NCBI GenBank assembly: GCA_958438955.1
Contig: CAUBTS010000004.1
Coordinates: 1-46,824, forward strand
Source of the DNA: an uncultured Collinsella sp.
Lineage (GTDB): Bacteria; Actinomycetota; Coriobacteriia; Coriobacteriales; Coriobacteriaceae
Length of the DNA stretch: 46,824 bases
Reading direction: 5' to 3'
The notes under the pieces are model-generated. The model worked only from the letters and a program-made list of their open reading frames with translations, had not been told where the DNA came from and made no database searches. This document shows, in pieces, positions 23,189 through 31,862 of the stretch (positions are counted from its first letter, which is position 1; each line of letters begins with the position of its first letter). The position numbers were made by a program, and so were the translations under genes.

Positions 23189-24592
23189 GTGAACCGCACC
23201 AAAATCGCGCAGCTCTATGCCGATGCCGAGTCGCTCGGCGGCCAGACTGTCACCGTCGCCGGCTGGGTCAAGTCCGTCCGCGACATGAAGAACTTTGGCT
23301 TTGTTACGCTCAACGACGGCAGCTGCTTCCGCGACCTGCAGGTCGTCATGAACCGCGAGGCACTCGACAACTACGACGAGATCGCCCATCAAAACGTCTC
23401 GGCCGCACTCATTTGCACCGGCACCGTCAAGCTGACCCCCGATGCGCCCCAGCCTTTCGAGCTTTCTGCCACCTCCATCGAGGTCGAGGGCGTCAGCGCC
23501 CCGGATTACCCGCTGCAGAAGAAGCGCGCAACCGTCGAGTTCCTGCGCACCCAGCAGCACCTGCGCCCGCGCACCAACCTGTTCCGCGCCGTGTTCCGCA
23601 TCCGCTCTGTCGCGGCTGCCGCCATCCACCGCTTCTTCCAGGAGCAGGGCTTTGTCTACGTCAACACCCCCATCATCACCACGAGTGACTGCGAGGGCGC
23701 CGGCGAGATGTTCCGCGTGACCACGCTCGACCCCAAAAATCCGCCCCTCACCGAGTCCGGCGAGATCGACTGGAGCCAGGACTTCTTTGGCAAGCATGCA
23801 AGCCTCACCGTGTCCGGCCAGCTCAATGCCGAGAACTTTGCCATGGCCTTTGGCGACGTGTACACCTTTGGCCCCACCTTCCGCGCCGAAAACTCCAACA
23901 CCACGCGCCACGCCGCCGAGTTTTGGATGATCGAGCCCGAGATGGCCTTTGCCGATCTGAACGACTACATGGACAACGCCGAGGCCATGCTCAAGTACGT
24001 CCTTAAGGACGTTATGGCCACCTGCCCCGACGAGCTCAATATGCTCAACAAGTTTGTGGACAAGGGTCTGCTCGAGCGCCTGGACCATGTCGCCAACTCC
24101 GACTTTGCCCGCGTCACCTATACCGAGGCCGTCGAAATCCTGGAGCAGGCAGTCGCCGCTGGCCACCAGTTTGATTACCCCGTCAGCTGGGGCATCGACC
24201 TGCAGACCGAGCACGAGCGCTTCCTGACCGAGGAGCACTTTAAGCGCCCGACCTTCGTGACCGACTATCCGGCTGAGATCAAGGCGTTCTACATGCGCAT
24301 GAACGAAGACGGCAAGACCGTCGCCGCCGCCGACTGCCTGGTTCCCGGTATCGGCGAGATTATCGGCGGCTCCCAGCGCGAGGAGCGCCTGGATCTGCTC
24401 GAGGCCCGCATCAAGGACCTGGGCATGAATCCCGAGCAGTACAAGTACTACCTTGACCTGCGCCGCTACGGTTCCTGCAAGCACGCCGGCTACGGTCTGG
24501 GCTTCGAGCGCTTGGTCATGTATCTGACCGGCGTGGGCAACATCCGCGACGTCCTGCCGCACCCGCGCACCGTGGGCAACGCCGACTTCTAA
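23189..24592 (+). CDS. asnS: asparagine--tRNA ligase
   Basis: A class IIb aminoacyl-tRNA synthetase of 467 residues, the normal length. An N-terminal OB-fold (VTVAGWVKSVRDMKNFGFV) precedes the catalytic domain. Motif 2 is FGPTFRAENSNTTRH and motif 3 is GLGFERLVMYLTG. The asparagine-type EFWMIEPEMAF segment is present. GTG at 23189 follows GGGAGG at ideal distance and gives MNRTKIAQLY; earlier in-frame ATGs lack ribosome sites. It is monocistronic with a terminator at 24639-24674. Confidence 0.96.
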   Translation: MNRTKIAQLYADAESLGGQTVTVAGWVKSVRDMKNFGFVTLNDGSCFRDLQVVMNREALDNYDEIAHQNVSAALICTGTVKLTPDAPQPFELSATSIEVEGVSAPDYPLQKKRATVEFLRTQQHLRPRTNLFRAVFRIRSVAAAAIHRFFQEQGFVYVNTPIITTSDCEGAGEMFRVTTLDPKNPPLTESGEIDWSQDFFGKHASLTVSGQLNAENFAMAFGDVYTFGPTFRAENSNTTRHAAEFWMIEPEMAFADLNDYMDNAEAMLKYVLKDVMATCPDELNMLNKFVDKGLLERLDHVANSDFARVTYTEAVEILEQAVAAGHQFDYPVSWGIDLQTEHERFLTEEHFKRPTFVTDYPAEIKAFYMRMNEDGKTVAAADCLVPGIGEIIGGSQREERLDLLEARIKDLGMNPEQYKYYLDLRRYGSCKHAGYGLGFERLVMYLTGVGNIRDVLPHPRTVGNADF

Positions 24593-24638
24593 TCGTCGGA
24601 CGCTAGCTCGCGTCGCCACACGCCAACGCTCATCGCAT

Positions 24639-24674
24639 AAGCGTCTCTCGACATCGGTCGAGAGACGCTTTTTT
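24639..24674 (+). terminator. asnS intrinsic terminator
   Basis: Stem AAGCGTCTCTCGAC / GTCGAGAGACGCTT with a short loop is followed by TTTTC. Confidence 0.9.
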
Positions 24675-24850
24675 CAACAGCATCCGTCAAGCTTTTGGCA
24701 AGTTTTTGGTCAGTTGAGCAGGGCTGTTGAAAACTCGACCCGCCGTTTGCCGACGACTACCGACCGCCCAGAGCGCCCTGCGCCCCTGGGAAAACCCCGC
24801 GTCCTAGGCTCCATACCGTTGCCACCCAAAACGGAAAGGACGTGGGCACC

Positions 24851-25636
24851 ATGACCGAAGCCGCTGTTGAAACCTACGACACCACGACTAGAGGCGCCGC
24901 CTCGATGGCAGCCTATCGCGCCGTTCGCATCCTGCAACTCTTAAGCGAAAACACCGGCGAGGACAAGGCCATGCTTTCCGATGAGTTGATCCGGCGCCTC
25001 GCCCATCCCGACGACCCCGCCCGCATGCCCATCTCGGCGGCGCGGCGCAGCATCTACACCGCCATCTCCGCGCTTCGCCATGCCGGATACGAAATTGAGT
25101 ACAAACGCGGCGTGGGCTACAAACTTCTTACCCGCCCGCTCACCGATGAAGAGATCATCCGGCTCCACGGTATGGTCATGCGCAACCGCTCCACGCCTAT
25201 CGCTATCCGCAAGAGTATGGCGCAGCACTTAGTTGCCATGGCGAGCGCCGACGTTCGCGGCTACCTCGATACACCCGAACCCGCTCCAAGCGCAGGCAGC
25301 AAGGCTACCAAGGCAACACGCACGCCCATCAAGCGCATCGACACGTGCGAGCTCGTCGAGCAGGCCATCGACCACGGAACCACGGTGAGTTTTGATATTT
25401 CGAGCGTCACGACGCGTGGCGAAACCGAAGCAGCACGGATGACACTCCGTCCCTTTGCCATCAGGCAGCGCGATGGCATCTCGTATCTGCTGGGAACGGT
25501 CTACGACGCCCGAGGCACCGACGATACGCTGCGCACCGTCGAGATCGCCCGTATGAGAAACGTCAGCACGCGCCTGCTCGACGGCAAGAAGCTCTTCGCC
25601 GCCCTGGACGAGGATGACGCCTCCTCCGCCGCATAA
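24851..25636 (+). CDS. helix-turn-helix transcriptional regulator with WYL-like C-terminal domain
   Basis: A 261-residue regulator. The N-terminal winged helix (about 12-100) includes a recognition-helix region (ISAARRSIYTAISALRHAGY) and a wing (EIEYKRGVGYKLL). The C-terminal part (about 155-245) has the strand order of WYL domains, with DGISYLLGTVYDARG and RTVEIARMRNVS. WYL proteins usually sense nucleic-acid or metabolite ligands. ATG at 24851 is spaced about 11 from GGAAAGGA; a GTG at 24842 is too close. It precedes the ABC operon but is separated by 160 bases, so control of that operon is only a guess. Confidence 0.7.
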   Translation: MTEAAVETYDTTTRGAASMAAYRAVRILQLLSENTGEDKAMLSDELIRRLAHPDDPARMPISAARRSIYTAISALRHAGYEIEYKRGVGYKLLTRPLTDEEIIRLHGMVMRNRSTPIAIRKSMAQHLVAMASADVRGYLDTPEPAPSAGSKATKATRTPIKRIDTCELVEQAIDHGTTVSFDISSVTTRGETEAARMTLRPFAIRQRDGISYLLGTVYDARGTDDTLRTVEIARMRNVSTRLLDGKKLFAALDEDDASSAA

Positions 25637-25705
25637 GACCCTCCGCCGCCCATTCGACTACCCGTACCGCCCATCCGATTCTGTATTAAAAAACCCGCCA
25701 GGCTG

Positions 25706-25761
25706 TTGTAAAAATGGACATCAGCGCTACTATAGTTCCACTTGCACTTTGTCCCAGTGCA
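25706..25761 (+). promoter_or_regulatory. candidate promoter and palindrome before the ABC importer operon
   Basis: TTGTAA (25706-25711), 16 bases and TACTAT (25728-25733) form a weak promoter. TGCACT...AGTGCA (25744-25762) is a small palindrome immediately downstream that could be an operator or a short hairpin. Confidence 0.3.
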
Positions 25762-25796
25762 GTGTTTCCAGCCATTTTTATACTGGGGGTAATGAT

Positions 25797-26777
25797 ATGA
25801 AGGACATCACCATCAGCCGCAGGAGCCTTCTGGTCTCCGCCGGCCTGCTCGCGCTCGCCCCGCTCGCCGGATGCGGCGGCAACTCTGGTTCCGGCTCTGC
25901 TGCCGCCGGTTCCGACTACACCATCGGCGTTCTGCAGCTCACCGAGCACTCCGCACTCGATGCCGCCAACGACGGCTTTGTCAAGGCCATCAAGGAGAGC
26001 GGCCTTAAGGTCAAGATCGACCAGAAGAACGCCCAGAACGACCAGTCCACGTGTAAGTCCATTGCCGACAAGTTTGTGGGCGACAACGTCAACCTGATTT
26101 ATGCCATCGCCACGCCCGCCGCGCAGGCTGCCGCCGGCGCCACGGCCGATATCCCCATCGTGGGCTGCGCCATCACCGACTACGCCGCCTCCGGCCTGGT
26201 CCAGGACAACGACAAGCCCGGCACCAACGTCACGGGCGCTTCCGACCTCACCCCGGTCGCCGAGCAGCTCGAGATGATGCAGAAGGTCCTGCCCGACGTT
26301 AAAAAGGTCGGCCTGCTCTACTGCACCGCCGAGTCCAACTCCGACGTCCAGATCAAGGCCGCCAAGAAGGAGCTCGACAAGCTGGGCCTCGAGTACACCG
26401 ATTTCACCGTCTCGAGCTCCAACGAGATTCAGTCCGTCGTCGAGTCTGCCGTGGGCAAGGTCGACGCGCTGTACTCCCCCACCGACAACACCATCGCCGC
26501 GGGCGCCTCGCAGGTGGGCCAGATCTGCAAGGAGAACAAGCTTCCCTTCGTGACTGGCGAGGAGGGCATGTGCATGGCCGGCGGCCTGTTCACCCTCTCC
26601 ATCAATTACGAGGATCTGGGCTACGCCGCGGGCGAGATGGCCGTCAAGATTCTGAAGGGCGAGGCCAAGCCCGAAGACATGCCTATCAAGCACCTCTCGA
26701 GCAAGGACCTGGTCGTCGTCAAGAACGACGAGATGGCCGAGGCCCTGGGCATCGACCTTTCCGCTCTGGACGCGTAA
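25797..26777 (+). CDS. ABC transporter substrate-binding lipoprotein (TrpX-like family)
   Basis: A 326-residue extracellular binding protein. The N-terminus MKDITISRRSLLVSAG then LLALAPLAGC is a lipoprotein signal with the lipobox LAGC; the twin arginines might allow Tat export. The mature part has the two-lobed type I fold of the PF04392 family (YTIGVLQLTEHSALDAANDG, GVKYCTA-like LLYCTAESNSD, SPTDNTIAAG). Relatives carry tryptophan, tyrosine or other small molecules, so the ligand is open. ATG at 25797 follows GGGGGT. It is the first gene of a three-gene operon with a permease and an ATPase. Confidence 0.88.
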   Translation: MKDITISRRSLLVSAGLLALAPLAGCGGNSGSGSAAAGSDYTIGVLQLTEHSALDAANDGFVKAIKESGLKVKIDQKNAQNDQSTCKSIADKFVGDNVNLIYAIATPAAQAAAGATADIPIVGCAITDYAASGLVQDNDKPGTNVTGASDLTPVAEQLEMMQKVLPDVKKVGLLYCTAESNSDVQIKAAKKELDKLGLEYTDFTVSSSNEIQSVVESAVGKVDALYSPTDNTIAAGASQVGQICKENKLPFVTGEEGMCMAGGLFTLSINYEDLGYAAGEMAVKILKGEAKPEDMPIKHLSSKDLVVVKNDEMAEALGIDLSALDA

Positions 26778-26980
26778 TGCTATACGCGGCATGCGTCTAG
26801 AGCCCGTGCTCGCGCTTTAGCTGCGTTATTCAATATCTGAGCCACAGGGGCGGGCGCTGTAGACCGGCGTCCGCCCTGCTTGTTTCAGGTAAAACAAAAC
26901 GTCTGTCCGCAGCTCTTCTATGCATTGTTACCGCTATTATGGTGAATCACGTGTCCACCCTATCCTAGGAGGTATGAAGC

Positions 26981-27904
26981 ATGCTCATTGCATTGCAGGG
27001 CGCCGTTTCGCAGGGCGTCCTCTGGGGCATTATGGTGCTTGGCGTGTTTATCACGTTCCGCCTGCTCGACATTCCCGATATGACCTGCGACGGCAGCTTT
27101 GCCCTCGGCGGCTGCGTCTGCGCTGTGCTCATCGTCAATAACAACGTCGACCCGCTGCTCGCCGTGCTGGCCGGTATGTGCGCCGGCGCCATCGCGGGTG
27201 CCGTCACGGGCATTTTGACCACCGTCTTCGAGATTCCCGCGATCCTCGCCGGAATCCTCACCCAGATCAGCCTGTGGTCCATCAACCTGCGCATCATGGG
27301 CAAGTCCAATACGCCAATTCTTGCCAAGGGCACCGTGTTCTCGGCCGTCAGCAATATGACCGGTCTGCCGCAGTCCACTGTTGCCATTATCCTAGGCATT
27401 GTGCTGGCCGTGGCCATCGTCGCCATCCTGTACTGGTTCTTTGGCACCGAGATCGGCTCGGCGCTGCGTGCCACCGGCAACAACGAGTACATGATCCGCG
27501 CCCTGGGCGTTAACACCAACACCACCAAAATGATCGCCCTCGTGCTCTCCAACGCCCTCATTGGCCTTTCGGGTGCGCTCATCTGCCAGAGCCAGAAGTA
27601 TGCCGACATTGGCATGGGCACCGGCGCCATCGTTATCGGTCTTGCCGCCATCGTCATCGGCGAGGTGCTCGGTCGCCTGCTGCCCGGCGGCCTCACGCAG
27701 TTTAGCGTCCGTCTTGCCTCCGCCGTCTTTGGCTCCGTGGTGTACTTCCTTATCCGCGCCATCGTGCTGCAGCTGGGCATGGACGCCAACGACATGAAGC
27801 TGCTCTCCGCCGTGATTGTCGCCGTGGCCCTGTGCGTGCCCGTGGTTTGGGAGCGCTATAAGCTCCGCAGCTCCTACACGAAGGGAGATGAGGCAGATGC
27901 TTAA
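26981..27904 (+). CDS. ABC transporter permease (BPD type 2 / TrpY-like)
   Basis: A 307-residue membrane permease with about eight or nine hydrophobic segments, of the branched-chain/monosaccharide permease superfamily. Typical segments are FRLLDIPDMTCDGSFALGG and the coupling region GSALRATGNNEYMIRALGVN. ATG at 26981 has AGGAGG at a spacing of 8. The gap of about 200 bases to the binding-protein gene has no terminator that I can see, which fits one transcript with a higher dose of the binding protein. Confidence 0.9.
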   Translation: MLIALQGAVSQGVLWGIMVLGVFITFRLLDIPDMTCDGSFALGGCVCAVLIVNNNVDPLLAVLAGMCAGAIAGAVTGILTTVFEIPAILAGILTQISLWSINLRIMGKSNTPILAKGTVFSAVSNMTGLPQSTVAIILGIVLAVAIVAILYWFFGTEIGSALRATGNNEYMIRALGVNTNTTKMIALVLSNALIGLSGALICQSQKYADIGMGTGAIVIGLAAIVIGEVLGRLLPGGLTQFSVRLASAVFGSVVYFLIRAIVLQLGMDANDMKLLSAVIVAVALCVPVVWERYKLRSSYTKGDEADA

Positions 27905-28691
27905 GCTCTCGCACGTCAAGAAGACCTTTAACAAGGGCACCGTCACCGAAAAGCGCGCGCTCACCGGCGTCGACCTCACCCTGAATGACGGCGACTTTGT
28001 AACCGTGATTGGCGGCAACGGCGCCGGCAAGTCCACGCTGCTCAACATGATCGCCGGCGTGTATCCACTCGATTCGGGTGTTATTGAGCTCGACGGCACC
28101 GACATCTCGCGTCTGAGCGAGTCGCAGCGCGCCAAGTACCTGGGCCGCGTGTTCCAGGACCCCATGCGCGGCACCGCTGCCGATATGCAGATCGCCGAGA
28201 ACCTGGCCCTCGCCAAGCGCCGTGGCCAGCGTCGCGACCTTTCGTGGGGCGTCACCAAGGCAGAGAAGGACGAGTACGTTGAGCTGCTCAAGCGTCTGGA
28301 CCTCGGTCTGGATACGCGCCTCAACGCTAAGGTCGGCCTGCTCTCGGGCGGCCAGCGCCAAGCACTCACCCTGCTGATGGCCACGCTCACCAAGCCGCGC
28401 CTGCTGCTGCTCGACGAGCACACGGCGGCCCTCGACCCCAAGACGGCCTCTAAGGTGCTCAACCTGACCGAGGAGATTGTCGACGAAAACCATCTGACCA
28501 CGCTCATGGTTACGCACAACATGAATGACGCTATCCGTCTTGGCAACCGTCTGATCATGATGCACGAGGGCCATGTGATCTACGACGTGGCCGGCGACGA
28601 GAAGAAGTCGCTCACCGTAGCCGACCTGCTGCAGAAGTTCGAGGAGGTCTCGGGCGGCGAGCTCGCCAACGACCGCATGCTGCTGAGCTAA
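27897..28691 (+). CDS. ABC transporter ATP-binding protein (TrpZ-like)
   Basis: A 264-residue nucleotide-binding subunit. Walker A is GGNGAGKST, the signature LSGGQRQALTLL, Walker B LLLLDEHTAALD and the switch histidine is in VTHNMNDA. The glutamate-then-histidine after Walker B (DEHTAALDP) is seen in this importer subfamily. ATG at 27897 overlaps the permease stop by 8 bases and has GGGAG at spacing 9; the ATG at 27888 abuts the ribosome site and is unlikely. It completes the importer with the two genes upstream. Confidence 0.92.
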   Translation: MLKLSHVKKTFNKGTVTEKRALTGVDLTLNDGDFVTVIGGNGAGKSTLLNMIAGVYPLDSGVIELDGTDISRLSESQRAKYLGRVFQDPMRGTAADMQIAENLALAKRRGQRRDLSWGVTKAEKDEYVELLKRLDLGLDTRLNAKVGLLSGGQRQALTLLMATLTKPRLLLLDEHTAALDPKTASKVLNLTEEIVDENHLTTLMVTHNMNDAIRLGNRLIMMHEGHVIYDVAGDEKKSLTVADLLQKFEEVSGGELANDRMLLS

Positions 28692-28693
28692 AC

Positions 28694-28745
28694 CTACCAA
28701 AAAGGGACAGGTTTATTTTGGCAGGTTTTATCTGCGCAAACGTCA
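28694..28745 (+). repeat. GGGACAGG-type short intergenic repeat, copy 3
   Basis: AAAGGGACAGGTTTATTTTG and GGTTTTATCTGCG match copies at 83-130 and 1866-1910. It starts two bases after the ATPase stop codon. Confidence 0.75.
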
Positions 28746-28785
28746 AAACCGCCGCAAAGGGACAGACGCCCTTGCGGCGGTTTTC
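28745..28785 (+). terminator. terminator of the ABC operon, built from a GGGACAG repeat
   Basis: Stem AAAACCGCCGCAA / TTGCGGCGGTTTT is nearly symmetrical and could work in both directions. The loop side contains AAAGGGACAGACGCCC, again with the GGGACAG core. Confidence 0.7.
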
Positions 28786-28848
28786 GCATATTATGTCGAT
28801 AATCCGATATTCAACCAGACTTTCTGGCTAAGGACTAAGGAAACTGCC

Positions 28849-30873
28849 ATGAAAAGACTCCCCCGCCTTGCGATAGCCGCCGCGTTGTTTGCCGGCTCGC
28901 TCGCAGGCATCCCAAGCCTCGCTTTCGCGGGGAACCTGCCCGCCGCTATTGACGGCTCCGTGGCCGTCATGCACACCAACGATATCCACGGCAGCTACAA
29001 GTACAGCTACAACGCAAGCAAGGGCACCGGCACTGTGGGCTTTGACGGACTGGCGGTTCTCTATAGCGCCCAAAGCAGCGCCCCCGATCTTTTGCTCGAT
29101 GCGGGCGATACCTTCCACGGGCAGTCCTTTGCCACCATGAGCGAGGGCAAGAGCATCGCCGAGCTCATGGACACCTTCTATGCAGACGGCTACGACGCGA
29201 CCACGCCGGGCAACCACGACTGGAGCTACGGCGCGGACAAGCTCCGCACCATGACCGGCTACAGCCCCACCGGCACGCCCTTCGCCATGCTCTGCGCGAA
29301 CGCGAAGTCTACGAGCGGCGTATGGAGCTCGAGTATCACCAAGACGCTCGATCGCACCTGGGAGGATAGCGAAGATCACTCCACATTCGACTACAAAATC
29401 AAGGTCGGCGTCGTGGGTGCCATGGATGAGTCGCTGGAATCCTCGCTGCGCGCGGACCTGGTCGCGGGTACGTCGTTCTCGAGTGCCGCGAACGCCATCA
29501 ATGCCGAGACAGAGCAGCTGCGCAAGGAGGGCTGCGATGTTGTTGTGTGTATCGCGCACACGCTCGACGCCAAGACCTTTGCCACGCGACTCCGTGGCGT
29601 CGATGCCCTTATCGCAGGCCACGAGCACATCAACCTTAACGAGAAGGTGACGGGAGCCGACGGCAAGACAATCCACGTTGTCGAGGCGGGCAGTGCCTTT
29701 GCCGAGGTGGGACTGCTTTCCATTCCGTACAAATACGACACGAATGGCACCGAGACGACCGACGATGACACGGTCACGGTCCCTGCAGACGGCAGCGACG
29801 AGAAGCTCTACACCGCCAAGAACGTCAACGACCTTTTGGCAGACCCCGACAAGGGCTCCGACTACCAAAGCCGCCTTGAAGACGTCCGCAACAAGATCAA
29901 GCCGCTCGACGAGGACTTTGAAAACGAATCGAACAAGGTGCTCGGCACATCCACCACCAACTATTTCTACGGCGAGGACGCCGCAGGCACGCATGGTTGG
30001 GAAATGGTGCGCACCACCGATTTCCGCCCCAGTAAGGAGGGCGACACCACCAAGGCCCAGACCATCGGCCACGTGATTTGCGGCTCTTATCTTGCCCTGA
30101 CGGGCGCGGACCTCGCTATCGAAAACGCTGGCGGCATCCGCGGCGGCATCGCGGCGGGCAACGTGACCGCCGGCAGCGTCATCGCCATCTCGCCCTACGG
30201 CAACACCGTGGAGACCTGGACCATGACCGGCGCGGACTTCCTCGCAGCGCTCGAGCACTCGCTGCAGATCAGCGACGATTGCAACGACAGCTACGAGCTT
30301 CAGCAGGCTTATGTGGCGGCCGGTCACACCGAGCAGGAGGCGCAAGACAAGTACAAGTGGCGCGATGACTCTGGCAGCGTTCTCTCCTTTGGCGGCATCA
30401 ACGTGACGATTGATTGGACACAGCCCGAGGGCAAGCGCATTGTGAGTGCCACACTCACCAAAGACGGCAGCACGCTCGACCCCGCCAAGACCTATACCGT
30501 CGCCACCAACAACTACATCATCACCAACACGACCGACTTTCCCACCTTTGCACACGCCACCAAGTACACCGAGTGGGGTACCTGCGAGTCAGCGCTAAGG
30601 GCGCTGATCGGGCAGAACGGCTGGGAGAGCAAGATGGCCGGGCTCGCCGGCACCATCGGCTTCGGCTCCGCAGCCGTGGACCCCACGCCCTCACCGGCCC
30701 CGACGCCTAAGCCCTCGTCTAAGACGGACACGGCGACCACGAAGGTCATCACCAAGAAGACGACCGGTAAGCTTGCCGCAACGGGAGACCGCACGCTGGC
30801 AGTAGTTGGCGCGTGCCTTATCGGCGGCATCATCGTCATCATGCTCGGCATTATCTGGAAGCGTCGACGCTAA
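28849..30873 (+). CDS. cell-surface 5'-nucleotidase / metallophosphoesterase
   Basis: A 674-residue exported enzyme that hydrolyses nucleotides or UDP-sugars outside the cell, feeding nucleoside uptake. The signal peptide ends at about residue 27 (PSLAFA). Metal ligands lie in VMHTNDIHG, LLDAGDTFHG, TTPGNHDWSYG, CIAHT and GHEHINL. The 5'-nucleotidase C-terminal domain follows (LAIENAGGIRGGI, VISPYGNTVE-like AISPYGNTVETW). A Pro/Thr/Lys-rich linker precedes KLAATGDRTL, a membrane span and the tail KRRR: a wall-sorting signal in which LAATG takes the place of LPxTG. ATG at 28849 follows TAAGGA. Confidence 0.93.
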   Translation: MKRLPRLAIAAALFAGSLAGIPSLAFAGNLPAAIDGSVAVMHTNDIHGSYKYSYNASKGTGTVGFDGLAVLYSAQSSAPDLLLDAGDTFHGQSFATMSEGKSIAELMDTFYADGYDATTPGNHDWSYGADKLRTMTGYSPTGTPFAMLCANAKSTSGVWSSSITKTLDRTWEDSEDHSTFDYKIKVGVVGAMDESLESSLRADLVAGTSFSSAANAINAETEQLRKEGCDVVVCIAHTLDAKTFATRLRGVDALIAGHEHINLNEKVTGADGKTIHVVEAGSAFAEVGLLSIPYKYDTNGTETTDDDTVTVPADGSDEKLYTAKNVNDLLADPDKGSDYQSRLEDVRNKIKPLDEDFENESNKVLGTSTTNYFYGEDAAGTHGWEMVRTTDFRPSKEGDTTKAQTIGHVICGSYLALTGADLAIENAGGIRGGIAAGNVTAGSVIAISPYGNTVETWTMTGADFLAALEHSLQISDDCNDSYELQQAYVAAGHTEQEAQDKYKWRDDSGSVLSFGGINVTIDWTQPEGKRIVSATLTKDGSTLDPAKTYTVATNNYIITNTTDFPTFAHATKYTEWGTCESALRALIGQNGWESKMAGLAGTIGFGSAAVDPTPSPAPTPKPSSKTDTATTKVITKKTTGKLAATGDRTLAVVGACLIGGIIVIMLGIIWKRRR

Positions 30874-30926
30874 GCTACACCGCCGGGCCTTACAGCCCCG
30901 CCGCGTAAACCTTATATCGAACACAG

Positions 30927-30960
30927 AAGCCCGTCCGAATTTGATCGGACGGGCTTCTTG
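30927..30960 (+). terminator. terminator after the 5'-nucleotidase
   Basis: Stem AAGCCCGTCCGA / TCGGACGGGCTT followed by CTTGG, about 50 bases after the stop. Confidence 0.72.
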
Positions 30961-31002
30961 GTGGGTATCATGGTTGGACGATCATTAGGAGGTTTTCCCT
31001 AC

Positions 31003-31770
31003 ATGGAATTGTTTGAGCCGATTCTTCATTTCTTTGAGCAACGGTGGGTCCACAACATCATCTGGGCCGTCATCTTGGCGATAGGCACCGCCGTCGCCGC
31101 CGAGGTCGTATCCAAGACCCTGAACCATCTGCTTAACCGTGACGATAACCCGCTTCCGGCATCAAGTATCTTCATCAACATCGCGCGCGCCGTCATCTGG
31201 ATGATTGGCGGCAGCTTTATCCTCGACAACTGCTTTGGCATTAACGCAAACGCGCTCGTCGCCGCTCTTGGCGTCGGCGGCATCGCCATCTCGCTCGGCT
31301 TTCAGGACACGCTGTCAAACCTTATCGGCGGCATGCAAGTGACCTTTATGGGCATCATCAAACCCGGCGACAATATCGAGGTCGGCGGCGTATCCGGCGT
31401 GGTCCAAGACATCACTTGGCGTCATACAACGATTGAGGATGCCTGTGGACAGACCATCATTGTGCCCAACTCCAACATCTCCAAGAACACGCTCGTGCAT
31501 TTGATGCCCTTTGGACGCGTGGCCGTGCCCGTTGCCGTAAAGGACACGTCTAAGTGGGCTTCCCTTGACGTGCTGGCAGACGAGCTCACGAGCGCAACCA
31601 AAACGGCCGTCTCGCCCATCTCGGGCTTTGACAAAGAGCCCTACGTGCTCTTTAGCGAAATCGGCGACTTTGGCATCAAAGGAAAGATCATCTTTATCGT
31701 CAGCGACGACAGCACCACTTTCACCGCTGCCGACGCCTGCATCCGCGCCATCGCCCCCATCATCGCCTAA
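31003..31770 (+). CDS. MscS-family small-conductance mechanosensitive channel
   Basis: A 255-residue channel that would release solutes under hypo-osmotic shock. Two or three membrane helices are followed by the glycine/alanine-rich pore helix (NALVAALGVGGIAISLGF), the conserved QDTLSNLIGGM and the beta domain (FMGIIKPGDNIEVGGVSGVV). VPNSNISKNTLVH is the usual vestibule motif. ATG at 31003 has AGGAGG 10 bases upstream; an in-frame upstream ATG (30958) lies within the preceding terminator. Confidence 0.92.
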   Translation: MELFEPILHFFEQRWVHNIIWAVILAIGTAVAAEVVSKTLNHLLNRDDNPLPASSIFINIARAVIWMIGGSFILDNCFGINANALVAALGVGGIAISLGFQDTLSNLIGGMQVTFMGIIKPGDNIEVGGVSGVVQDITWRHTTIEDACGQTIIVPNSNISKNTLVHLMPFGRVAVPVAVKDTSKWASLDVLADELTSATKTAVSPISGFDKEPYVLFSEIGDFGIKGKIIFIVSDDSTTFTAADACIRAIAPIIA

Positions 31771-31808
31771 ACCACCGCAAAGGGGTCAGGCATCTTTGTA
31801 GTGGTTTT
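31769..31808 (+). terminator. terminator after the MscS gene, repeat-derived
   Basis: Stem AAACCAC / GTGGTTTT with inner CAAAG / CTTTG. The interior AAAGGGGTCAGG resembles the GGGACAGG repeats, so a repeat appears to have become the terminator. Confidence 0.6.
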
Positions 31809-31862
31809 CATTCGTGGTACCATGGTTCATATAGTTGTTTAAACGACTAAGGGAGCAACATT

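Noticed and set aside
23168..24619. Long minus-strand frame opposite asnS
   Set aside because: Antisense shadow of a certain gene; no motif or ribosome site.
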